Made by a program: the position numbers and the translations under genes
NCBI GenBank assembly: GCA_027475525.1
Contig: JAMWFC010000082.1
Span: 2,728,001 to 2,792,000 of the forward strand
From: Macrolepiota albuminosa
Lineage: Eukaryota > Basidiomycota > Agaricomycetes > Agaricales > Agaricaceae
Reading direction: 5' to 3'
DNA: 64,000 nt
Part shown: one piece after another, positions 26,885-38,700 of the stretch
Position numbering within the stretch: position 1 is the stretch's first letter
Layout of the letters: each line of letters opens with the position of its first letter
The notes under the pieces: model-generated
Seen by the model: only the letters and a program-made list of their open reading frames with translations
Databases searched by the model: none
Told to the model about the DNA's origin: nothing

Positions 26885-28502
26885 CACTGGCTCAAAAAAC
26901 TGCCCCAATGTTTGGCCCTTTTGAAAAGATTCATATGGTGTGCAACAATTACATAAGCAAAAGATCATAGAAATTCACATGACATACAACTGCATCCTGG
27001 CTTCATAATGACATATGAATCATGTGATTTGGATAAGAACTCACTGATTAATAAATTAAACAAAATATTCAATCATTGGGGCAGTTTTTTGACTCACTTT
27101 AATTTTCATATTTTCTCAATACTTTTCAGCAGTAGAAGATGGAAACACCTTGTGAGAAGTATAAACAATGTCATGTGACCTTGTTTGTACTAATTTGACA
27201 TGTTCAACTTCAATCAATCACCTTCTTGACACTCTACCACTATCATGCAACCCTGTTTCTGCTGCCAATCGCTCTTCTGTTGCTTTTCTCCTCAATGAGG
27301 GGTATTCTCAATGTCAAATCCAAGCAAAAACTGGCCTGGGAAAGGGCACTGTGGGGAGGATCAGCAAAGAGCTGGAGAGCAACAAAGAGAATCATCCTGG
27401 AGGTCATCCTTCCAAGCTTGCAGCACGTGACAAATAGTCTATTATTTGTCAAATTACTACTGGAAAGCTGGATAATGCTGTTCAAGCTACACAGTTCATT
27501 AATTTTGTCATTTCTGGTCCTGTCAATCCTCAGACAATCAGAAATGCATTAAAGGAGGCAGGCTTTTGCTCAGCAACAAAGAAGAAAGTTCCTATGCTGA
27601 AGGCTGCTCATTGTGCAAACCGGCTTAAATTTGCTCAGTATCATGAAAACTAGACAGTGGAGGATTGAAAAAGGGTTTTGTGGAGTGATGAGACAAAGAT
27701 TAATCAGATTGGATCAGATGGGAAGGTATATGTGTGGAAAATTCCAGGAGAACCACTATCTGACCACACTACTACACCAACTGTCAAGCATGGAGGAGGA
27801 AACAATTTAATGGTATGGGGCTGCATGGATTGGAATGGAGTAGGGAAGCTCATAGAAGTTCAGGAGAAGATGGATGCTGCACAGTATTGTGAGATTTTGG
27901 ATGAGGGAGTGGTGGAAAGCTTTGAGAAGTTGGAAATGGAGGAGGAAGGACAATATTTTCAGCAGGACAATGACCCAAAACACACCTCCAAATGGGCAAC
28001 AACCTGGTTTTCTGATAACAACATCATTGTAATATCCTGGCCTGTCCAATCCCCTGACCTCAATCCCATTGAACATCTCTGGGTTTACGTCAAGCACAAA
28101 CTTTTGGAGTATGAGGTACCCCCTAAAGGAGTGCATGAGTTGTGGGAGAGAGTGGTCAAGGAGTGGAATGAAATACCATCAGAGGTATGCCAAAGCCTCA
28201 TAGAGAGCATGCCTAGAAGGATCAAGGCAGTTATAAAGGCAAATGGAGGCCATACCAAGTACTAGATATGAAAATTAGAGTAAATTAGAGTGGGTCAAAA
28301 AACTGCCCCAATGATTGAATATTTTGTTTGATTTATTAATCAGCGAGTTCTTGTCCAAATCACATGATTTATATGTCATTATAAAGTCAAGATGTAGTTG
28401 TATGTCATGTGATTTTCTACAATTTTTTGCTTATGTAATTGCTGCACACCATGTGAATCTTTCCAAAAGGGCCAAATATTGAGGCAGTTTTTTGAGCCAG
28501 TG
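26885..28502 (+). mobile_element. Tc1-type DNA transposon with long palindromic inverted repeats
   Basis: The element is 1,618 bases and flanked by TA on both sides (26883-26884 and 28503-28504), the Tc1/mariner target. Terminal inverted repeats are about 227 bases (26885-27111) and 237 bases (28266-28502). They are near identical, and one has a ten-base insertion. Each repeat starts CACTGGCTCAAAAAACTGC. It also carries an inverted copy of that core at its inner end, so every arm is itself partly palindromic. Between them lies one transposase. It is almost free of CpG. Confidence 0.9.
27168..28265 (+). pseudogene. Tc1 DD34E transposase, two nonsense codons
   Basis: The protein catalyses cut-and-paste transposition. 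The N-terminal helix-turn-helix region (YSQCQIQAKTGLGKGTVGRI) is followed by a second one, then the catalytic core. The core has WSDETKIN (first Asp), YFQQDNDPKHTS (second Asp) and SPDLNPIEHLW (Glu). Exactly 34 residues separate the second Asp and the Glu, which defines Tc1. It ends IKANGGHTKY with TAG at 28263-28265, next to the inverted repeat. The frame is broken by TAG at 27435-27437, where the third copy in this window has a Gln codon, and by TGA at 27667-27669, where related copies have Trp. A short frame change follows the first. Both stops are C-to-T or G-to-A changes. The copy is therefore not autonomous. Confidence 0.85.
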
Positions 28503-29625
28503 TAGTTGCCATGTGTGGCCATTAAAAATAGCTTAAAATAGATAAATTGCATCTAAGCTCAGAACAAGTGTGGCAAGGTGTTCAGAGCTGGTGCTGAGCC
28601 TGCTGCACCTAACCTGTGTGGAGTCTTATCAACAGCAACCAATGGCAACTCTAAAACTACTTAGAAATTATACGAGTTTGCTCACTTTTTGATGTAATCT
28701 AATTGGTCAGGCCCCTTCAGGATATGGTTAGAAAATCCTCGACAGACACTGTAAGCACTAATCCTGGTGCTAAACATTGTACTATCTTCTAATAGATTTA
28801 AATGTTGGATCTGCGTGTATCCTGTTCTGTTGTCATTGATTCCTTTAGACTTCTGATTGAGGTGCCTTGGTGATTGACAGCACCAACTGTTAACTCCTTT
28901 TGATACTGATTGGGGTTTGGTCAGAGTCAACTCCCCCACCATCATGCTAGCACTATGAGTTCTGAGCCTCCTAGATTCTTGAAGTAGATGGATGGAGTAT
29001 GCTGAAGGACTGATAACTGGTGATTAAGGTAAATGGATAAGCCCTGCAATAGAGTGACAGAGCTAGGGCTGCTCTGTACCCAAACTGGTCGCTAGAGTCT
29101 CCAGTATGTCAAGTGTTGGTCAATCTATAATGTCCCTTGATGTGGCTGCTCTGTACCCAAACTGGTCGCTAGAGTCTCCAGTATGTCAAGTGTTGGTCAA
29201 TCTATAATGTCCCTTGATGTGCTCAGTCCAAGTAGAAGCCTATCACTGACTAAGTTCCTAGTCACTAACTGTCTGGACACTCTTAGCCTGCTTGCTGCAG
29301 TCATGCTTACGAAACCTATGTGCCTTGCACTTATGGCAGGCATCACAAAGCTTAGTCATCACTAAGCCTCCCATTTCCTTGCCACATCCTCTGCTGTACT
29401 TACTCATATTCACCTCCCTGTATCCTTTAGGTGCACCTTGCAACAAGTGCACCTACCCTACTGCACACCCTTGCCAACTCTTGTTACTGATCTTCATCAA
29501 ATCTTGCTGCTCAACTCATTTTTCCGACTTGTTCTCTGGGAATTGCCTGGGAGTGCACTCAATGCATTATATACAGGTCAGTAGCCATAAACTGTATCTG
29601 CTGCTGATCTACTTTTGGGCATCAT
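28503..29625. other. Spacer between transposons
   Basis: No gene is recognisable. It includes duplication 10. Low-complexity and AT-rich DNA of repeat type dominates. Confidence 0.4.
29067..29220. repeat. 77-bp direct duplication 10
   Basis: Copies 29067-29143 and 29144-29220 are identical, in repeat-rich non-coding DNA. Confidence 0.95.
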
Positions 29626-30440
29626 CAGTGGACAAGAAAACCATTTTAGAGATCATCCTGCTAAGCTTACTCCATATGATAAATAGGCTATTGTTCAACA
29701 AATTTCAACTGGGAGACTTGATACAGCTGTCCAGGCCACCAATTTTATCAACAACATCATTTCCAACCCTGTCTCTTTTCTGACTATCTAGAATGTGCTG
29801 AAGAATAAGGGATATTAGTCTGCTATGAAAAGGAAAGTTCCTATGCTTAAAGCTAGACATTGGCAACTATGACTTAAATGGGCTCAGGAGCATCAGAACT
29901 GGACTGTGAAGAACTGGAAAAGGGTATTGTAGACAGATGAGACAAAGATCAACAGAATTGAGTCAGATGAAAAGCAGTATATATGGAAGCTACAAGGGGA
30001 AAGCATTTCAGACCAAACAACTACACCTACTGTGAAGCATGGAGGAGGGAATAATCTAATGATATGAGGCTGTATGAATTGGAATAGGATAGGAAAGCTA
30101 GTAGAGGTAGTGGGAATTATGAATGCAGAGCAGTACTGTGAAAATTTTGGATGATAGATAAAAGGAGAGCTTTGAGAAGTTGGAGATGGAGGAGGGTGCC
30201 TGCTATTTTCAACAGGACAATGACCCCAACCAAACACAACTCCAAGAGGGCTTAAAAGTGGTTTGAAAACAACAACTTTGATGTTTTTTGGTGGCTAGCT
30301 CAATTTCCTGATCTCAACTCTATTGAATACCTCTGAGAGTACCTCAAGAAGCAGCTTAAGCAGTATAAAAACCTCTCATGGTATGCATGAATGTGGGAGA
30401 GGATTGCAAAGAAGTGAAATGAAATACCACTAGAAGTATG
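29626..30440 (+). pseudogene. Decayed Tc1 transposase, 5' part (second family member)
   Basis: In changing frames this matches the third copy at 62.5-63.3 kb. Blocks include the equivalents of a GGHPAKL region, MIQTVPMLKA, KINRI and a GGGNNL stretch, with many stops. The 5' terminal repeat is missing, so this copy is truncated before about 29626. It is cut at 30440 by the copia element and resumes at 35435, which shows that it was already in place when the retrotransposon arrived. It belongs to the sister family of the 26885 element, whose ends read GCCACTGTA rather than CACTGGCTC. Confidence 0.75.
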
Positions 30441-30732
30441 TGTTGAAGGGGGAATCGTGGAGTACGTGCCACCTTGCGTGCCAGCGTTACATGCAATGAA
30501 AACCGGAGGGAGAGGGAAATTTTGCAGAGAAAACAACTATACAGGTCATGGATATATTGATCGGATATGGAAACACAGCACCTCAGTCGTTTTACCATAT
30601 TGACTGAGGTGCATAACAAATATATTACCGAGCTATATACAAAGGTCTAATAGTAATGTAGTGTTTCTGTCAACAGGTACATTACACCAAATACAGTCGT
30701 TTTACCATATCGACTGAGTGTTTCTGTCAACA
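30441..30732 (+). repeat. 5' LTR of copia element
   Basis: The LTR is 292 bases, TG at the start and CA at the end, and differs from the 3' LTR at 13 positions (about 95.5 percent identity). Eleven differences are transitions and two are transversions. A short near-repeat with CTGTCAACAG occurs twice near its end. Confidence 0.93.
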
Positions 30733-30748
30733 GGTTATGGGCCCCGAA
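30733..30748 (+). other. Primer binding site of copia element
   Basis: Directly after the 5' LTR, GGTTATGGGCCC resembles the complement of the anticodon loop of initiator tRNA-Met, with one mismatch by my comparison. Copia elements of this type use a half tRNA cut there as primer. This is inference from position and resemblance. Confidence 0.6.
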
Positions 30749-30804
30749 CAAAACTGCTAAAGAGACAATTTATTTGACCTACTGAAATCTTGAACTGAAA
30801 AGAA

Positions 30805-33800
30805 ATGTCGAATCCAGCCTTATTCATGCTTTCACCGGAAGAGAAGTTCGATGGCTTGAACTGGTTGGCTTTCAAAACGATATTAACGGAGGCGGCCCGA
30901 GGGAGGGGATTACTCGAGTACCTGACCAGAGGCATCGCAAAACCGACCGTAAAAAAGGAGGGGAGCTCCAAGTCTAGTGCAGAGACGTCAGAGACCCAGA
31001 CAACGTGGTGGGGAGCGTCAAACCCAACAATGGATGAATGGATGCAACGAGATGCATATGCTCGGAGCATGATAATCCTAAATGTGATCAACCCCATCGG
31101 GGCTGGAGTCAAGCTCGACGGAACAGCAGCCGAAGCATGGGAATTGCTCACTAAGATACACGATGCCAAATCAGATCTCGGATTACTCCAAGCCGAGGAG
31201 GAACTCAACTCCATAAAGTACTGGGATGGAGCAAACATCAAGAGCCATTTCCGAGCACTGCACACCGCCTGGACTAAGGCAAACAACCAAGGAGCGGACA
31301 TAGGCGACCGCCGATTCTGAGCCTACATCATTAAATCTATGCCCAGTGCCTGGGCACCCGTCACCGGCGCACTCTTCGACTCGAAGACCTCAGCGGACGT
31401 AATAGTCAGACTTACGACACACGCACTATTGCTCCACAGCCCATCCGTCATGGCACCAGCGAACTCAGTCCATGCTCTGGCAGTACAGACGACATCGAAT
31501 CGAACCGACAAAGCCAACCTAAAATGTGAAAACCCCAATTGCGGTCGAGTCGGACATATGAAGGACAAATGTTTCCGAAAAGGTGGAGAGATGGAGGGTC
31601 AGTACCCGGACTGGTGGAGAAGAAACAAGGGGTCAGCCGCAAACACGACATCATCGACTCCTAACGCCACCCCCGCATCCACAAATACTCCACAAGCTAA
31701 CTCCATGATTGTAACGTCGTCCGACAACAGCACGAGCACTAAATGCCTCGCGTTCTCAACACAGACACAGGCACCCAGCAGCACTGCCACATACGCAGAC
31801 TCAGCCGTGAGCAGACACTTTTTCACAAACAAGTCGGACTTCGTGACCTACCAGCCACCCAGTGCAAACGACTTGGTTGGGGTCACGGCCAAGGGTCATA
31901 CTTTTTGTGTGGAGGGGTGTGGCCGTGTTCGCAAGTGGGTCCAGTATGGAGGTGATGTCATAGAGGTTACTTTCAATAACGCCCTCCATGCCCCCGATCT
32001 GTCGCACAACCTGGTGTCATTAGGATGCCTAGTCCGCAAAGGCGTTAAAATCGGACTCGAAGGCGATGGAGCGACGATGCAAGCCCCTGACGGCACGCCA
32101 TTCCTGAAATGCTCCATGGAAGGCGCGATGTTCACAATCCCATTCATCCAGCCGCCGACCACCCTAGCTACTCAATCACTTAACCAGCCCGCTGACTTAG
32201 AGACCTGGCACAGACGACTAGCACATATCAGCGAGTCGACGGTACGCAACATGGTGCGGGGGAGCATGGTTGAGGGCCTAGCAGTCACCAGGATGTCAGT
32301 CAACGGCAAGTGCGAAGACTGTATACTCGGCAAGCACGCACACCGCCCATTTGATACGCGACCCGACCCTGAGTGCACCCCTTACGAGCGAGTCGCTTTT
32401 GACATCTGGGGGCCAGCTCGTGTCCAGACGACGGGCGGGAAAACCCTCATGCTCGTTGCGACTGACCAGGGGGGTGCCGAGTGTGCAACGTGATACCTCG
32501 CGAACAAGACGGCTGAGACGACCCTGATTTGCCTAGAGTTATTCGATACACAGGCTGAGACGCAGTGGGGGTATAGGGTCAAGTGTGTATGAACCGATGG
32601 AGGCACCGAGTTCAAGAACGAACTCTGGGAAGCATATTGCCGGAAGAGGGGGATAGTCCACAAAATGACCGCACCGCACTCTTCACCCACAAATGGCATG
32701 GCCGAGAGGAGGAACCGAACAATATTGGACCTTGCGAGGAGCATGTTGTGTGACTCTCGACTCCCGGGCCACTACTGGGGCGAGACAACAGCAACCACGA
32801 CGTACATTTTGGACTTGGTCCCCAGCTCACGACATCCCGGCAGAACCCCCTACGAAATACGCACCGGGCAGAAACCTGACATTGCACACCTGCGACCATT
32901 CAGATGCACGGCGTACACACGAGTCCCTAGGGAGGATGGGGGCAGCAAGATTGATGCGCGATTGGTAAAGGCGGTGTTAGTAGGCTACTTCGGTCGGGGG
33001 GATTACAAGCTGCTTGAGCGTGACACAGGACAAATCTTCAGATCTCGCGATGTCATCTTTGAGGAGGGCTCACCACACAGGACCCTCCCTGACAATCGCA
33101 CGGGGAACCCAGCCGATGTCTACAAGATCTTCGGGATTGACGCACCAGTTGACGCTCCCAGCGACGCCATCCTTGACGCACAAACTCCTACCATCAAGAC
33201 CAGCAACGTAACCGTTGAGTCCGGCGACATACCACCAGTACCACCGACCCCCCAGAGACGCGACGGCAGCACAATCGAACCACGTCGGTCTGGACGACTA
33301 GCAGCTAAGCGAGCTGCCGGTCCTGAGCCGCACAAGGACCCGATCGACGACATTGACGACCCTGACCCCAAAAGTGAGGAAGAGATGTATGCGAGCATGC
33401 CCGGTGCACTGTCAGTCACCACAAGCACCGCGGACGACTTATGGGTACCAAAATCTTACTCGGAAGCAATGACCCAGCCAGACTTGTGGAAGGCACCCAT
33501 GGATGACGAGATGGAGAAGATGCGGCAGCAAAAAGTCTGGCGGTTGGTGGAGAGGCCCGAAGGCGTGAGGACAATGAAGAATCGATGGACTTTCGCACTA
33601 AAATTCAACGAGGATGGGAAGGTTGTGGGACGAAAGGCCAGACTGGTAGCGAAGGGCTTCTCCCAGATCCCAGGCATGGATTACTTTGTCACGTACGCCT
33701 CTGTCGTCAAATACGAGTCATTCCAGATGAACCTCGCAGTGGGAACGGTGTGTGATTATGAGATGTGGCAGATCGATTACACCAGCGCGTATCTCAACGC

Positions 33801-35100
33801 ACCAACTCAGGTCCCAATCCTAATGGAGCAACCAGAAGGTTACGAGGTGAGACCGAGTGAAGTGTACAGGGTTGACATAAACGCTGGCGATTGGGTCCGG
33901 GGGAGTGGGTGCGGCGAAGTGGAAGAGAAACCGAAGAACGTGAGAGACGATGAGAAAAGCCTAGTAACACTCCTCGACAAAGCACTGTATGGAACGATGG
34001 ACAGGGCAAACAACTGGTGGCGTACCCTCGACAACGACATGAAGCGACTCGGATACAAAAGGTCCGATGCCGACCAGTCAGTGAGATCCAGAGACAGAGA
34101 CGGTGAGAAAACAATTACCAGCACGTACACCGATGATACATTGAGCATGTCGTCATCTAAGGAGGAAGCGACTAGGGCGCAAGCAGAGCTTGGTGAGAGG
34201 TACGAGATCAAGGACCTCGGCGACATCAAATTCGTCCTGGGCATATGAATCATGCGCGACCGTGAGCAAAGGATGATCACACTCGACCAGACAGAATACC
34301 TGAAACGGACGCTCAAAAAATTCAGCATGGCGGACTGTACACCCAAGTATACGCCGCTTCCCCCTGGTATCATACTCAGCAGATCCCAGGCTCCAGCAAC
34401 GGACGAGGACCGCCAGTACATGCTGAACAAACCATACAACGAAGTCCTCAGATCTCTCATGTACGCGCAGATAGGTACCCGACCTGACATAGCATATGCC
34501 ATCACGTCACTCAGCCGCTTCATGAGCAACCCTTGGAAGGCCCACTGGCTCGCACTAACCCACGTCATGCGTTACATTAAAGATACCATTGACTATAAGT
34601 TACGTTACGGCGGTCCAGGGTATACTGACTACGTACTGCGCGGGTATTACGACTCCGATTTTGCTGCAGATATAGATACACGCAAGTCGATATCTGGAGG
34701 AGTCTACATCCAAGCAGGAGGACCCACATGCTGGAGCGCCAAATTTCAGGATACGGTGTCCACATTGACTACGGAAGCTGAGTACATTGCCCTGGGGAGA
34801 GTGGGGAAACAGATCCAATGGATGTACGCTGCACTTGCAGAGATCAACATGGCGGTACCCTTACCAGCGTCGCTGAAAGGTGACAATAACGGTTCGATTG
34901 CAATCGCGGAGAATAAACGAAATCACAATCGGGTAAAACATATCGACGTGAAGCACCACTTCATACGTAACATGGTCAAGGAGGGGAGGATCACAATCGA
35001 CTACATCCCAAGCAATGACAACATAGCGGATCTCTTCACCAAACCACTAGCCAGGCCCCAACACCACAAATTCTGCTCTGCCCTCCGCCTAACCAAATGA
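30805..35100 (+). pseudogene. Copia gag-pol, one frame broken by four TGA codons
   Basis: One frame of 1,432 codons carries the whole polyprotein. Gag includes a zinc knuckle (31524-31571, C-x4-C-x4-H-x4-C type). Protease has YADSAVSRH near 31792, where Asp-Ser-Ala replaces the usual Asp-Ser-Gly. Integrase has the HHCC part (WHRRLAH at 32206 to CEDC) and the catalytic FDIWGP, TDGGTEF and ERRNRT. Reverse transcriptase has the YTDD box at 34126-34137. RNase H has DSDFAAD and TTEAEYIAL. Stops are TGA at 31318-31320, 32491-32493, 32590-32592 and 34246-34248, and no frameshift is needed. Each fits a CGA-to-TGA change. The third lies just before the integrase TDGG motif and the fourth after the YTDD region. 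The element is non-autonomous as assembled. Confidence 0.93.
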
Positions 35101-35125
35101 CGCACATACTATGACGCGTACCGCA

Positions 35126-35137
35126 AGTCCGGGGGAG
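35126..35137 (+). other. Polypurine tract of copia element
   Basis: A run of G/A (GGGGGAG) directly precedes the 3' LTR, in the position of the plus-strand primer. This is supported by position only. Confidence 0.5.
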
Positions 35138-35429
35138 TGTTGAAGGGGGAATCGCGGAGTACGCGCCACCTTGCATGCCAGCGTCACGTGCAACGAAAAC
35201 CGGAGGGAGAGGGAAATTTTGCAGAGAAAAGAACTATACAGTTCATGGATATATTGATCAGATACGGAAACACAGCACCTCAGTCGTTTTACCATATCGA
35301 CTGAGGTGCATAACAAATATATTACCGAGCTATATACAAAGATCTAATAGTAATGTAGTGTTTCTGTCAACAGGTACATTACACCAAATACAGTCATTTT
35401 ACCATATCGACTGAGTGTTTCTGTCAACA
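35138..35429 (+). repeat. 3' LTR of copia element
   Basis: The LTR is 292 bases. Of the eleven transitions against the 5' LTR, nine are CpG in one copy and TpG or CpA in the other. It is followed by the GTATG target duplicate. Confidence 0.93.
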
Positions 35430-35434
35430 GTATG

Positions 35435-35737
35435 CCAAGGACAAACAGAAAGCATGCCTAGAAGGATTCAAGCAGTTATCAAAGCAAATGGAGGACATAC
35501 AAAGTACTAAATACCAAAATTAGTGATGCTCAAAAAAGTGTCCTGATGGATAAATATTTTAAAATAGCTATTATTCCATCAGTTTTGATTCAAATTTCAT
35601 GATTCTAGATGTGGTTTGTAGCTACAATGCCATAGTATTTTACATGATTTATTCAAAATTTTAGGTACTTCCAATCTTACATGCCAATGCCATCTTTCAA
35701 AAACTATGAAACATTGGGACACTTTTTTGAGCCACTG
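35435..35737 (+). pseudogene. Decayed Tc1 transposase, 3' part and right end
   Basis: This continues the copy interrupted at 30440, encoding the C-terminal MPRRI and IKANGGH region then the right terminal repeat to a tip at 35737, followed by TA. The tip matches the end at 60246, which puts both in one family. The interrupted sequence reads on across the copia element with no loss except the target duplication. Confidence 0.75.
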
Positions 35738-38700
35738 TACCCACCAAGACAATCTCAAAGCCCCTTCAAGCCAAAGTTGGCATGACAACAGCTTGGTAGG
35801 TAAATTATATGTTACATGAATGCCTTACTAATATTATGGTGACTCTAGGAATCTTTATATCATCAACTTCCTTGCAACTCATCCAAATGCTACTAAAGCT
35901 GAGTTTAATGCTGTGTGGAAGGCTTGTGATGCCAAAACCAAAAAAGTATATTCCATTCATCTCCTCTGAGTACAGTAAAAATATGTTTCCCTTTTAGAAA
36001 TATCAGAATTTATCCAGGGATCAAATGAAGGCTAAGAAGACTGTAAATCAACCAACTACGATTTCAATGAACCCTGCATCAATCAGTGATTAATTCAACC
36101 TTTGAGGTATGTTTAACATGCCTTGTGTTGCATTTACTACTTGTTGATTTGATTGCACTCTCACAATTATTACAGAGCAGTATACTTCAGACAGCACCAG
36201 GTTACATGTGTAGTATTAATAGTAATATAATATTGGTACATTTCAGATGAGCTAGGTTATGAACGGATAATTCAGTTGTGTGGTATCAGACCACTTCGTA
36301 CATTTCCGTATATGCCCAGAAAATTTTCTGGAAACCATTTCATTTTCTGAAGTTTTCTGGTGATGTCCTGCCCAGATAAAATTCTGACAGAAGCTGACAT
36401 ACTCGGATACTTCCAGATGTTTCAGGATCGATTCTCACTGGGAATTTTAACACTTATACCAACGTCCGTAAAACAGTTTTCACTGACTTCCAATTTTGTA
36501 GTACTCAGCCACACATATACAGAATGTGTGTCTCAACTTGCACAGTGCAAAGAATTAAAATCTTACATGCGATCCTCAATAGCATAACATGGACTGGGTC
36601 TCGAAGTAGGTATTTTATTTAAACCTGAGTGTTCTAAATTCCAAGCTTCATCAATCTCACACCCATTACACTTGCTGTAGTGAATGCATGCAAACATTAG
36701 GAAACAGCAGGTTTCTGTCCCAACAAATATGCAGTTCTCGAGTTTTCTGGAAAAACGGGGGCATATCCGGCGGGACGAAGCTTCATTAAAACCTGCTTCG
36801 TTGATTCTGCCGACGGGGACCTTGAGAGCATTAAAAAGCTGCACAGAGATTTGTGAGGACTGAGGTGTAGATAATCGAACCACAAAGGTTAAGTTAGCTC
36901 TGCGTATAAGACGTCCTTCGCTGTCCATGCCCGCTGCAGCTTTGAAATTGTGGGACTTCCATTATGCAACGAGCTGACGGGGATCATTGCGATCTGTAGT
37001 TTATTAGTAGAATTGTGTAAATGGAAAGCTAATGCACCATTCACGTCCGTGGACACGCCGAAGTTAGTGGCTAATGTTTACGATGACTCGCCTTCAGTTA
37101 TGTACTCGCCGTTCAAAAATAACATGATTGCCCCTGTAGAAACAACGAGGATCCCTCCGCCATTGTGCCGAATGCTTCCAAAGGCCTCTTAACACCACAA
37201 TCGACTGCGAGGTCTGGATCATTAGAGTAATCAAATTACTAGCTGATTGGGTACGAAAACTTAGTTGTGCACAGTATTTGCTGAATCGTAAGGCCCGTCT
37301 TTGAGGGCTGAACGTTGTATTTTTGCTGTGGTTTAAAACACGACACATGGAAGTGAAGATCAAGAAGCCCATGACGGCAACACTAATCACGTTGTGTCTC
37401 GACTATGTTGGAAACCGACTTTCCAGCAGTTGCTATCGTCAGGGACCTACTGTCCTCGACAAATCTTAACATCATTACTTCATACAAAACGCCGTTTGAC
37501 GCCACAGAACAGTGTCTACTGTGGTGCATTTTTACCGTCGTGTCCATAGCTATCAGTTAATGGTAGGGAGATATCATGATAGTAACATATTTTGTAGCCA
37601 GATTCTTAGATTCCTTCGCACTATCTCGGCGACCATCTACCATTTTTTTACTCAAGTGTATGCATCGGGTTAGGTAGTCGAAAGATTCGTCGATTACCCA
37701 TAATCAACACCATGTGATAAAGCAGTGGCGCCAACTCATGGCAAGCGGACTGCCGTAGGCTGATCCGCCCGAAAACTCATTCGATAACGGATGGACGTCT
37801 CACAATCTGGATGTGATCCACCCCGGATTGCAGGTCATATGGTAAAGAAAATGTAAATCATATGAACGTGTTCACCTATCACGGAGCACTGCTTTCCAAT
37901 CAGCTCCGACATGGAACTCTTCGATTCGTGGCAAGTTGGAGGCATCTACTTGCCATCGCAGCGCTTTACAGTGAGAAAATGCCACCATCTTTACCTTAAT
38001 TCTACTTTTGATGCTCTGGATTATGTCTTCTTTTTTTCATGGAAGCGCCCGATCCGATGAAGCAGGGATAAACGTACATACTGCCTTCTCCCCTGTATGG
38101 ACTTACATAGCTGGAGGTCTCCATTCTTCCGACTTCATTGATTGCCTCAATCCCAATTACAGAAATTTAGGCCTGGTGAATCAGCGCAGCTTTATCGTTT
38201 TCTTTCCCTTTGCGTCAGTATGTGCTCAGGTACTTGAAACGGAAATGCAAACGCACGTGGGGCGACATCTGCGAGACACTTAAATTAGTATGCGCCTTTA
38301 TCCCATGCACTATGCATATCAGGAAGTATTTGGCGCCTCGAGACCATGACAAGTGCCACGGACCTGCAGGCGGACCTGTTCACAACCACAAACTTGCGCT
38401 GAGTCTCAAAAAAGAGAATTATGGCTTAAGCCTGAAATCTTCATTCCACCCTCAATAGCTGCTGAGCTTGCCTTTAGTGGGGTTTTATCTTGATAAGTAC
38501 ACATCGAACTGGTACCGAATATCAGCCACCCTGGATAAATTTTAGCGCCCTTAGCCACGAAGTGTCTGCATAACAACCTTCGTGACACATTAAATCAGGG
38601 CCGCGGACCTTGGAGATGGAACGTAGGTATGTATGTTAATTCAAGAGCCTCCGTTCCGTCAGCTTCCTTTTGAAGGCTTCCGCCTCCCGCCACTGCGAGA

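Larger units (their letters stand above)
30441..35429 (+). mobile_element. Complete Ty1/copia LTR retrotransposon
   Basis: The element is 4,989 bases with two 292-base LTRs (30441-30732 and 35138-35429). It is flanked by a five-base target duplication GTATG (30436-30440 and 35430-35434). Both LTRs start TGTTG and end CAACA. It encodes one gag-pol reading frame in copia order (gag, protease, integrase, reverse transcriptase, RNase H). It lies inside a decayed Tc1 transposase. Unlike the surrounding DNA it still holds many CpG dinucleotides, so it is a younger insertion. Confidence 0.95.

Noticed and set aside
26885..28502. Neurospora-type RIP as cause of the stops
   Set aside because: CpA bias is not evident in the copia LTR comparison, where nine of eleven transitions are at CpG. 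Too few sites are available in the Tc1 copy alone.
30805..31320. A separate gag gene ending at 31320
   Set aside because: The next ORF is in the same frame directly after a TGA and continues the gag sequence, so it is one polyprotein with a nonsense change.
37681..37860. A possible Helitron replication motif (HMTCNPGW) on the minus strand
   Set aside because: Only a few residues agree, the surrounding residues do not match and stops are frequent. It is taken as chance.
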